The translations under genes and the position numbers were made by a program. Of a stretch of 64,000 bases of DNA, positions 46,001 through 54,691 are shown one piece after another. Position 1 is the first letter of the stretch, and each line of letters begins with the position of its first letter. This DNA comes from Lampris incognitus (Eukaryota > Chordata > Actinopteri > Lampriformes > Lampridae). The notes under the pieces are model-generated. The model was not told the origin of the DNA. It saw only the letters and a list, made by a program, of their open reading frames with translations, and did no database searches. Where the stretch lies: positions 55,207,457 through 55,271,456 of the forward strand of contig NC_079215.1 of assembly GCF_029633865.1 (NCBI RefSeq), given 5' to 3'.

Positions 46001-49000
46001 ACAGGAGACAAGTGGGTGGCTTGGTCCACAACAATTAATTGCCAGTCAACAGTACAACACTTAACGTCAGAGTACAGTTGTGGGTTACAACAACCAATTC
46101 TGGAACACAAAATGTGCCTGTAATGCTGTATAGCAGCAGATAACAGATCAGGGTACTCCTCCTGTCCATGGTAAACTAACCAAGGCATTTCCAGTGGGCT
46201 AAGAAACATCAATACTGGACTGTCAATGACTGGAAAAAGGTTGTGTGGTCTGATGAATCCTGTTTCAAACTGTACCACAAACACTCCACGGTGGTGTAGC
46301 GGTCTAAGCATTGGCTTTGTGTCGATGCAGTTCCCCACTGGGGACCGGAGTTCGTGCCTCGGTCTCGTCAGATCCGACTATGGCCGAACTCCATGAAGCA
46401 GCAATAATTGGCAACACTGTCTTCGGGAAGGGGGCGGGGTCGGCTTGTGTTCGTCACATAAATGCATCTTTGTGTGTGTCGGAAAAAGCAGTGGTTCGGC
46501 CTGGATTCGCCTTGTCACGAAAGTAGCAAGGCGTCTCCTTCGAGACTGCCGGCCGGAGAGATGCAGTTGGCGAATGCGTGCAGTACAAGGGTGGGTGTTT
46601 GAACTAAAATAGGGATCGACTGGTCACTAAATTGGGAGAAAAAGGGAAAAATCAGAAATAAATTTAGAAGGAAAAAAACTGCACCACCATGATGGTAGAT
46701 TCAGGAAGTGGTATAAACAACATGAGGCAATAGACCCACCACGCAAGGTTACAACTCTACATAACTGCATGAGGGGCATTCAGTTGGCATTCACTGGGTC
46801 CATTAATACCTGCAGATCCATGCACTGATGCCAGAGCTCACCCTAACATTGTATCAAACATGGGCATCTGGGTGGCATGGCGGTCTATTATGTTGCCTAT
46901 CAACACGGAGATCGGCGGTTCGAATCCCCGTGTTACCTACGGCTTGGTCAGGTGTCCCTACAGACACAATTGACTGTGGGAAGCCGGATGTGGGTATGTG
47001 TCCTTGTCGCTGCACTAGCGCCTCCTCTGGTCTGTTCGGGGGGGAAGGGGAACTGGGGGGAATAGCGTGAGCCTCCCATGCACTACATCCCCCTGGTGAA
47101 ACTCCTCACTGTCAGGTGAAAAGAAGCGGCTGGCGACTCCACATGTATTGGAGGAGGCATGTGGTAGTCTGCAGCCCTCCCCGGATCGGCAGAGGGGGGA
47201 GGAGCAGCGACCGGGACAGATGGCTCGGGAAGAGTGGGGTAATTGGACGGATACAATTGGGGAGAAAAAGGGGGGAACCCCACCCCCAAAAAAACAAAAC
47301 AAAACAAGGTTCATCCATCAAGGGCCACCGAGGGGACGGGCACTTTCAACAAGATAATGCTCCCCGTTATAGTCCAAGATCTTCCAGGAGTGGTTTGAGG
47401 ACCACTCAAGTGAAACCCAATTTCAGAATTTATTAATTCACCTACCAGTAGCCAAACATTAAAAGTACAAATCATCATTATCATTTGACCACAACACCAT
47501 ATAAAAATCATGACTTTTAAACCCAAAGGATATCGTGCATGTATGGGCAGCTCTCTCCTTTAGTGCAGAATCCTTGCACATAAAATTTGCAAACTTCTTT
47601 AAAGAGGTTGTTGTAACCCTGAGCATGCTCCAGTTGGCATTCATCACCCTGTATGCAACAAAAGCAAAGGCAAGCTTCAGAACTCGCCTTAAATAACCCT
47701 TACAAAATACTGAATGACATCCTCTTTGGTTGCAAAAGACTGTTTTGTCAGTTACGAAGATCTACAAACACTTAATAACCATAACCTGCCTTGATGCATT
47801 TACCCCAAAGGAAATGTCGACAGATTAACCGCCCATCCACTTCCAATGCATTCTGGTCTTTGAACTCTTGTGTCATGACCCTCCTCTGTTCCACTGGGGC
47901 ATTCTGTTAGAAATGAGAGAACAAAATGTTAGAATGATCGGTAAAAATCTCAAAGGACAGAAGATAGCTGTTCACAAGAGAAATCTTCAAGGTACAGTAA
48001 GGAGACTAGATTCAATGCAGTCTTCTTCCCACTCAGCACCATGCAAATATCCCCTCATCTGAATTACTGCCACGGACCTTGAACTGATCAGCTTTTCCTC
48101 GTAAATCTCCACCCCGAATAGCACAGCCTAGGCTACGGCGTCCTCTGCCTTTGTTTGAAGTTCCACTTCCTCTGCCCTTGATTGAAGTTCCACTTCTACG
48201 GTTCGCTCGATGGCACCCCGTTCTATTGGTAGGCCCCCATCTGTTGCTCTGCCTATGCTTCTTCTGGTTATTTTTAGTTGGGTGATGCTGGCCTTTGTGA
48301 TCCATATCATTCTGATCAACTTTACCATCGTAGCGGCAAAGGTCCAGCTCTTTGGTGAAGTCAACACTCGTTTGCCCACACTCATGTTTCACCACACGAT
48401 AGTCTCTGGGCTTAGAAGGATGTATGTGGGATGCGTTCCCTTTTTTTGTTTTTGTATTCTGCTGTGGGACAGTAACAAAGAAAACAGTTTTAGTTGATTG
48501 TACAAATCAAGCAAATTCAAAGTTCTTCCATTGGAACTGAAGAGCTATGCTCTTTAGGGAAGAAGCCAGGAATTGGTGGCCCAAAGTGATCAAAGGGTCC
48601 AGTCCTAAACATGACAACCAAAAACCTATTCTTAGTTCATGAGCAAGGCAGGAGCTGGACTTCCTGGTTTCAATTATACTTTTTAAACGGGCTGCATCAA
48701 AACCAAAACCCAACTGATCAAGAGTCAATGGCCACATCAGCAGAGAACATTTGTAGTTTTCCTTGAATTCTAACGTCAGGGAGGAACACACCCAAGAAAG
48801 CAATCAACACTTGTCTGAAAAGCTCTACATGGCACAGATAAGTAAAATTGACACATCTGCTTCATTTTGCAGAAGGGGGTTATGATTAAGTGTACCAAAA
48901 TAACATTGCCAATTAATGTGATGTAAATGCTACACATTACGGCACCATTATTGATTTGTTATTAGTGAGTCTACCTGCTGTGTGTTTGTGTGTGTGTGTG

Positions 49001-49718
49001 TGACAGAAATGCACCAATGTGGGAATTGCACGTTACTGGAGAGAAAAGCAGACCTGATAACACAAAACATGGCAACCATATTGTCATCGGCGACCAAAAG
49101 CTGATACCTGGTTGCCACGCCTGGCGACCACTTTTACTGGTCAGCGTAGCGCCCTGCAAACGGTTGCGTCATTTTAGCCCACGTGCCATTTCTTCGCACC
49201 TTTATGTCATATTTACCTGCTTGCGTTTGGCGTTCAGCTCCTCGCTAAGTTGCCTCTTTCTGGCACACGTGCGTTTGGCGTTCTGCTCACGCGCAGACAA
49301 GTCGCTGTGAGAAGGATGGGTGACATTTGACAAGGTGTCCACAGATGACCCCAACATATCCCAAATCTCTGAAAGCGGTTAAAGCTGCTGCGGGCGACGT
49401 TTTTAACCCCACGTTGTCATAGTTGGTGAAATCCCCCATCGTATACCGACACCAAGCTGATGCCCTGAGACACAAACCCGGTCTCTCCCGCTGCTCCGGG
49501 GCCCGTATCGGGGTGGGTGGTTTAGGGGAGGGGGCGTCGTGGACTTCTTGGCAGGCGTTCTCTCAAAATTGCCCCACTTCTCTTAAAAGACCACCCGCAG
49601 CAGCTATAAGACGCAACATGGTCTACCTGTCTGGAGGCGCCGGTCCGCAGGGGCGGGCGACATCTTCGGCAGGCAGTCCCGCGAAGAGATCGGAATATCC
49701 TATTTTTTGCTTCTTCAT
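43049..49718 (-). CDS. zc3h8: ZC3H8-like CCCH zinc-finger protein, 10 exons
   Basis: Nuclear CCCH-finger protein; human ZC3H8 is a part of the little elongation complex that aids snRNA gene transcription (function transferred by similarity). Exons in order: 49718-49627, 48604-48538, 48461-48078, 47903-47790, 47648-47534, 45288-45179, 45073-44955, 44776-43785, 43680-43591, 43452-43049; all phases agree and give 828 residues. Three fingers: C209-C217-C223-H227 and C239-C247-C253-H257 (CX7CX5CX3H) and C262-C271-C277-H281 (CX8CX5CX3H). The stretch after finger 3 (RFSHTPLTDLTKQLLDEVL) is closest to ZC3H8. The Ser/Pro-rich C-terminal half is much longer than in human ZC3H8, so ZC3H6-type or a fish paralogue remains possible. 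Exon 2's donor (GTTCCA, 76-bp intron) and the last exon, which holds an 18-nt G run, are the least sure parts. Confidence 0.8.
45605..45835. repeat. Foldback repeat
   Basis: Left arm GGTATATATCCGTGAAGACG ... GCCTTTCAGACTAGAC and its complement on the right (GTCTAGTCAGAAAGGC ... ATATATACC), about 100 bp per arm around a GACTGGCTGGTGATGAGACT core. It lies within the U12 intron. Confidence 0.75.
46283..46672 (+). mobile_element. tRNA-derived SINE, family 3
   Basis: Head with A-box-like GGTGTAGCGGTCTAAGC and B-box-like GGAGTTCGTGCCTC; the body differs from families 1 and 2, but the 3' tail (TTGGGAGAAAAAGGGAAAAAT) is that of family 1. One copy in the window. Confidence 0.7.
46862..47303 (+). mobile_element. 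tRNA-derived SINE, family 1 (copy g)
   Basis: Plus-strand copy; perfect B-box GGTTCGAATCC at 46917-46927, tail GGGAGAAAAAGGGGGGAA and an AAACAAAAC tract. Has a short deletion in the body near 46980. Confidence 0.8.
47649..47789 (-). other. GC-AG intron of the ZC3H8-like gene
   Basis: The donor reads AAG|GCAGGT (47790|47789) and the acceptor ATACAG|GGTGAT. Only this joint keeps the phase and the C-X5-C spacing of finger 1 (..CIK|GDEC..). A GT donor 15 nt upstream (GTAAAT) would delete a finger Cys and bring a stop. Confidence 0.8.
48605..49626 (-). other. First intron of the ZC3H8-like gene
   Basis: Between exon 1 (donor AG|GTAGAC) and exon 2 (acceptor GTTTAG|G). Holds a GT microsatellite (48979-48999); no further exon could be supported. 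Confidence 0.5.
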
Positions 49719-49904
49719 TTGTTCCGCAGTTCGGCGTGAACTTTAGATTTAAACCCCTCGCCACACGGAGGACGCCATAATGCTTGGGGCGGTGACCCGC
49801 GTTGTTGTGAGCATCAAAGCTAGCTTACAGCGCCTAAATTGTTTACGGGAAACGACCCACAAACGTCTTTCCGCACACAAACTGCTCCCAGAGGCGTGAA
49901 TTTC
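49719..49904 (-). promoter_or_regulatory. 5' UTR and promoter side of the ZC3H8-like gene
   Basis: GC-richer and with several CG steps compared with the surroundings, just upstream of the inferred start ATG at 49718. No TATA box seen. Transcript start not determined. Confidence 0.4.
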
Positions 49905-50099
49905 TTTCGCACCCGTTTTTTCCGGGAACTCTGCCTCTGATTGGCTAGTAGTCGTCACCTGATTCCCGGAAGACCCGCCCCTACTCGATCTCTGATTGGC
50001 TAAGCCTATCCCTAACCCTGACCTCAACCGACCTAACCAACGGAGGCAGCGAGTACTAGCCAATCACAGGCAGCGTTGCCGGAAAACGGGTACGAAAAA
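49905..50099. mobile_element. Short foldback element carrying CCAAT boxes
   Basis: Left arm TTTCGCACCCGTTTTTTCCGG ... CTGATTGGCTAGTAG pairs with the right arm CTAGCCAATCACAGGCAGC ... ACGGGTACGAAA. Inverted CCAAT boxes are at 49939-49944, 49994-49999 and 50060-50064. Confidence 0.65.
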
Positions 50100-50109
50100 A
50101 ACCAGGCGT

Positions 50110-50890
50110 CCCAGAAACATGTGGTCTTCTTCTTCTGCGTCGCTTCCTTCTTCTTCGTCTCTAGGTTTACCGGCGGAACACAAACGGCATTACGGCGTAT
50201 ACCGCCACCTACTGCACAAGAGTGTGTATAATACGTTATTTTACCCTATTTCTTCAATTCTACCCATCCTCCTTGTGCCGTTTAAGAAAGTAAAGAGTGC
50301 CTTCCTGATGGTTTTAATCCCATCTTCCTCTCCTTCTGTTCGCAGTATCCCCATCAGATTCCACTCCCGTCCCGCCTTTCGGACTTTACCCTGTAACCTT
50401 TCTCTTCCCACTTCATACATGTTACAATGCAATAATACATGTCGAGCGTTTTCTTTAACTCCACGATTCTCACACTTATCACTGTCCCTCTTCCCCATCA
50501 TACACAAAGTGCCATTTAATCCTGTGTGATCCAATCTTAGCCTTGTTACTATGATTTCCTCCCTTCTGTTCCTTTCTGTTTCCGTAGTTCTTTGTTATGA
50601 CAGATTTTTGTATTTTGTAATACCCCCTTCCTTTCTGGTCTTCCTCCCACCTTTTCTGCACTATCTCCATTCCTTTCCTCTTAATCCCTGCTTTTCCTTC
50701 TCCCTTTCCAAGTGGAACTGATAAAAGAGAAACACATGGTCCGTCAGAGCGTTGTTCCTATTTAGCTCACCCACTTCCGTGTATGTCTTATTGTGTCGCC
50801 AATGAAACCACCCGAATAAGACCCCCCACTCTCTGTCACTTCGATTGTTCTTTACTTTGGGAGCGCCTGCTGCCACCACTAGGAAGTGCA
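50110..50890 (-). mobile_element. Non-LTR retrotransposon 3' ORF fragment
   Basis: The minus strand encodes GLNGTLCMMGKRDSDKCENR and the following GVKENARHVLLHCNMYEVGR, the Cys/His-containing C-terminus seen in I/Nimb-type LINEs, plus FYQFHLEREKEKQGLRGKEW upstream. Frames are interrupted. Confidence 0.6.
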
Positions 50891-50939
50891 AGCGGAAATG
50901 AATGGGCGAGGTAGGGCTGAGACGCGGCTAAATGGTTGT

Positions 50940-51361
50940 GGCTAGATGGGGTACAGCCACGGACGGAAGTGACGCAAAATCTCGCTTAATAGGGATAAAT
51001 GCACAGAATTATATGATGTTATCTCTATGGATAAATAGCTACAGTGTCGCAGACACTAGCTAACGTTAGCTGCCGTTTTATATGGACTTAGCTGGCTTGC
51101 TAGCATTGGGAAGCAGTATCTAGGCACAAGTAACAATGATATTTCATTTGAAATACACAATTACTAGTTTTTATTATGTGAAATTGTAGTTATTTTGAGG
51201 AAAACTAATTCATCCGACTCATCATTCATCTGGCTTTAAAAACCGAAGTCCAAACTCGCGGTAGCTCAGGAGGTTAGCTAGGCTAGCTATCGCCATAGCA
51301 ACGAAATACGCCTGGGGGAGATTTTGCGTCAGTTCCGTCCGTGGCTGTATCCCATCTAGCC
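50940..51361. mobile_element. MITE with about 45-bp inverted repeats
   Basis: GGCTAGATGGGGTACAGCCA ... AATCTCGC (50940-50985) is matched in inverse by 51318-51361 with two or three differences. No ORF inside. Confidence 0.75.
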
Positions 51362-51539
51362 TCAACCCGGTTGAATGGCTAAAAACTTATTTTTATGATT
51401 CGATAACCGTGAGTCTTCTTTTGTTAAAGGGTCCCAAAGGTGTTATGTCTCACTGTCCTCAAAGCTACTCAATAATAATAATTATTATTATAATTATAAT
51501 TATAATCAAGAACAAAAAAAAGCTGCCTATTCATCGACA

Positions 51540-51810
51540 TGTCCATCCCGACTGAAAGGAGCACCTCAGTAAAAGTAACTGAAAAACTGTCGAAATATAA
51601 AGACCTTGAAATCGAGATTGAACGAATGTGGGGAATGAAAACCACAACAATACCAGTAGTGACAGGAGCCCTGGGACTTGTAAAAAAAAGGGATGGAGAA
51701 ATACACCCAACGGATCCCGGGTAACATCAGAATACAAGAACTACAGAAGATCGCACTACTTGGAACATCTCATATCCTAAGAAAGGCACTATCCATCACA
51801 TAGACTTCTA
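51540..51810 (+). mobile_element. Non-LTR retrotransposon C-terminal scrap
   Basis: KVTEKLSKYKDLEIEIERMW, VVTGALGLVKK, then (shifted) IRIQELQKIALLGTSHILRK: the recurring end of a fish LINE ORF. Clade not fixed. Confidence 0.5.
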
Positions 51811-51887
51811 CCTCATTCTAACCCTAGGCCCAAGGAATGGGCCCGGTTATTATGTTGTATTATGGCATGAAGTTAAAGGAAATTTGT

Positions 51888-51889
<2 letters not shown>

Positions 51890-51952
<63 letters not shown>
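51890..51952. repeat. AAT microsatellite
   Basis: About 20 TAA units; the miniature LTR element at 51953 is inserted at its right end, and the repeat resumes briefly at 52346. Confidence 0.95.
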
Positions 51953-51954
<2 letters not shown>

Positions 51955-52345
51955 TAACATGCATGGATAAGTAGACGGACCCTTTAGTCGACTGCTTAAC
52001 GTTGTCGCCCGCGGTGCGGGAGATACGGGTTCGCGTCCCGGCTGTGGCAGTTCCCGGGTGCCCTCCTTGAGTTCGCTGCAATTGGTGTCAGAAGTGGGAT
52101 GGTGAGACCGTGAGGTCATCGGAAGCGCGTGCGCCAAGAGGCGTGAGGGAGTTGATATGCTGAAGCGCGGGGACCCGCTTCCCGAATGAGGGGGGTAGTG
52201 TAATGTGCACGAATAACGTTAGCCCTTGGCTAACGGGTCGGACCCTTTAGTCGACTGATTAACGTTGTCACCCGCGGTGCGGGAGATACGGGTTCGCGTC
52301 CCGGCTGTGGCGGTTCCCGATTACCCCCCCATTTAGTTCGCGGCA
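51953..52345 (+). mobile_element. Miniature LTR retrotransposon (TRIM-like), tRNA-like LTRs
   Basis: Left LTR 51953-52080 (TGTAACATGC ... TTCGCTGCA), right LTR 52199-52345 (TGTAATGTGC ... TTCGCGGCA). The primer site TGGTGTCAGAAGTGGGAT at 52083-52100 is an exact 18-nt complement of the tRNA-Leu(CAG) 3' end with CCA. The 118-bp interior has no ORF and ends in a purine tract GAATGAGGGGGG. ATAA flanks both sides (51949-51952, 52346-52349; the microsatellite weakens this). Each LTR carries TTTAGTCGACTG ... CGGGTTCGCGTCCCG, an A-box-like and T-arm-like pair. Confidence 0.85.
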
Positions 52346-52409
52346 ATAATAATAATGGATTAATTACATTGATTGTGGGGCTACTGAGGTGGGGTCGGGC
52401 TGGCAGCAA

Positions 52410-53185
52410 GTTAAGTAGGGCACTCAGATGTCCCTCTCCCCAGCAACGCCCTCCAGCTCCTCCTGGGGGATCCCAAGACGTTCCCAAGCCAGATTGGACA
52501 TCTACCCCGGGTTCTCCTCCCAGTTGGACGTACCTGGAAAATCTCCAAAGGAAGGCGCCAAGGAGGCATCCTAATCAAACGCCCGAACCACCTCAACTGG
52601 CTCCTTTCGACACGAAGGAGCAGCGGCTCTACTCCAAGCTCCCTCCGGCTGTCTGAGCTCCTCACCCCATCTCCAAGGCTGAGCCCAGACACCCTACGGA
52701 GGAAACTCATTTCAGCCACTTGTATCTGCGATCTTACCCTTCCGATCACTACCCAAAGCTCATGACCATAGGTGAGGGTTGGAATGAAGATTGACTGGTA
52801 AACTGAGAGCTTTGCCTTCCGGCTCAGCTCCCTCTTCACCACAACGGTCCAGCACAACATCCGCATTACTGCTGATGCTGCACCAATCCGCCTGTCAATC
52901 TCCCGCTCCATCCTACCCTCACCCGTGAACAAGACCCCGAGATACTTGAACTCCTTCACTTGAGGCAACAACTCACCCCCAACCCGGGGGGAGCAATCCA
53001 CCATTTTCCAGCAGAGAACCATGGCCTCAGACTTGGAGGTGCTGACTCTCATCCAGGCCATTTCACACTCCGCTGCAACCCGCCCCAGTGCGCGCTGGAG
53101 GTCGCGTTCTGATGAAGCCAACAAAACCACATCATCTGCAAAGAGCAGAGATGCAATCCTGAGGTTCCCAAAACGAAGGGCTTTA
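52410..53185 (-). mobile_element. RTE/Rex-type LINE reverse transcriptase C-terminus
   Basis: An open minus-strand frame of 239 residues: ERDLQRALGRVAAECEMAWM, VKEFKYLGVLFTGEGRMERE, YGHELWVVIGRVRSQIQVAE, RVERSQLRWFGRLIRMPPWR. The catalytic YxDD part is upstream or lost. Fragment only. Confidence 0.8.
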
Positions 53186-54691
53186 GTCTAAAAAAAACGC
53201 CGATTGACCTCGCTGGGTAGATTACGTGAATGACGCGATGACGTCACTCGTAGAGTAAGAATGACGCTCAAATTTACGAAAATATCAACCATATATAAAT
53301 TGCATTTTATAAAATGTATATCTAGTATATATGTCTTTAAATAAACGTGAAAAGATAGTAAGATAGTTCCCTGAAATTGCAATGGTTTGTGATTTTGTGA
53401 AATTCATCCATTGACCACCATTCATTTTACACTTACCCCCCCCCTTCGCGTGCCGCTATTGGCCATCTTCAGAGAGACGTATCTTTCATTCAGGCTAAAG
53501 AACCTTTGGTAGAACCTACAAACTGGCAAGAGACGTCAACGCTCCCCTCCGTCCAATCTCTTCCCAAGCAAGTCTCTTGTTATGGCTGTTTCCTTCCCAG
53601 GTAGCATCAGGATGTGGGCCACTTCAGGCACTGATGGCCTTCTTCTGGCCCTGGCGAAATGGATGTGAGCCTGAAGTGGCCCACATGTATAACAGCAAAT
53701 ATGGCTCAAACATGCCAAATCAAATGTGGACCTTTTTTGGCAAAGATGAGGTGCTCTCGGCAACATGTAATCCGGATGTGACCCTGATGTTGCCCATGTG
53801 GTAAATGGTGAATATGGCCCAAATATCACAAAACAAATATGGGCCACCTTTGGCAAATATGTGGCACATGCGGCATTGCTATGGCTTGGTTCTGGCCCAG
53901 ATCTGGCAAACAGGAGTGGCCCGCCCAAGTGCCATCATTCCATGCGGAATGTGGGCCGGATGAAAGAAAGATGAAAGCCGGGTGTGGGACGGGTCCGGGC
54001 CACAACAATTTTGCTATCTGGGTTCTGACAAAATAAAATAATATTTGTTGTATTACTATGTATTGTGGTATATAAAAGTAATCTTATACAATACAATCCA
54101 TCACCCCTCCGAATTCTTTGTAAGACAAGACTATCACCTGGTGTGTCTGTTTGAGAAAGGAGAGCTATTTTACATGATTCAGTATGTTGAATCCCATTCA
54201 GCTTACAGTTTAATTTATCCATCCATCCATTATTCAAACCACTTATCCTTACCCAGAGTTTGTTTTCTGTAAAAATTATTACTACTTAATGGATTTTCAA
54301 TGAAAAGCTGAATATCCAAAAGATCTTCAGTTGACACTGCTCCTGGTATCTATGGTTAACACGGCAATAATTTTCAGATTCAAAAGCTATATAAGAATGA
54401 GTGGCTCTGGCACTGAGATGAAACTGAATCCACTCATCTAAATGAAAGGCACATCACCCAGCATCTCACCAAGCCTTCAGGGTAAATACTGATAAGTAAA
54501 ATCTTGCTCCAAGCTGAACTTCGAGCCTCCACATTGGAGGCCGGCCCTGTGACTGGCTCAAAGTCCACTTCTTTGCAGCAACACTGCAGTTTTCGGCGTT
54601 ATCTCTTGTGTTTGTGATCCCTCTCAAATCTCTTCACTTTCTGAACCGCCAAACCAAGTGTGGTGTCCTTAGCGCTTTCTGAAACCACAGG
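53186..54691. other. Intergenic sequence before pla2g12b
   Basis: 53600-54010 is a degenerate repeat with many TGGCCCA/TGGCAAA-type words (AAATATGGCCCAAATATC and like). 54215-54250 is a scrap of the SINE family 2 tail. The last 150 bp are the 5' UTR and promoter side of pla2g12b; no TATA box is obvious. Confidence 0.4.

Larger units (their letters stand above)
45840..47430 (+). pseudogene. Tc1 transposase relic split by two SINEs
   Basis: Plus-strand transposase pieces: the complement-free frame at 46190-46280 reads KHQYWTVNDWKKVVWSDES (first catalytic Asp), 46690-46860 holds the middle, and 47340-47400 reads FQQDNAPRYSPRS and further (second Asp region). SINE family 3 (46283-46672) and SINE family 1 copy g (46862-47303) separate them. 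It lies inside the U12 intron, opposite to the host gene. Confidence 0.7.
45289..47533 (-). other. U12-type AT-AC intron of the ZC3H8-like gene
   Basis: The donor reads CACG|ATATCCTTTGG, a full match to the U12 donor ATATCCTTT. A perfect branch element TTCCTTAAC lies at 45312-45304, and the acceptor is GACAC|ATTCC, 14 nt after it. Phase fits: the split codon GAT joins finger 2 (ending H257) to FPCKFF of finger 3. No GT-AG option keeps the first Cys of finger 3. Confidence 0.9.

Noticed and set aside
49287-49475. Minus-strand frame with DFTNYDNVGLKTSPAAALTA
   Set aside because: Tempting as an exon but no splice pair joins it in phase between exon 1 and exon 2.
49522-49764. 80-residue Cys/Arg-rich minus-strand frame and a plus-strand frame over it
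   Set aside because: Shadow frames over the GC-rich first exon and 5' UTR of the ZC3H8-like gene; the exon 1 frame explains the region better.
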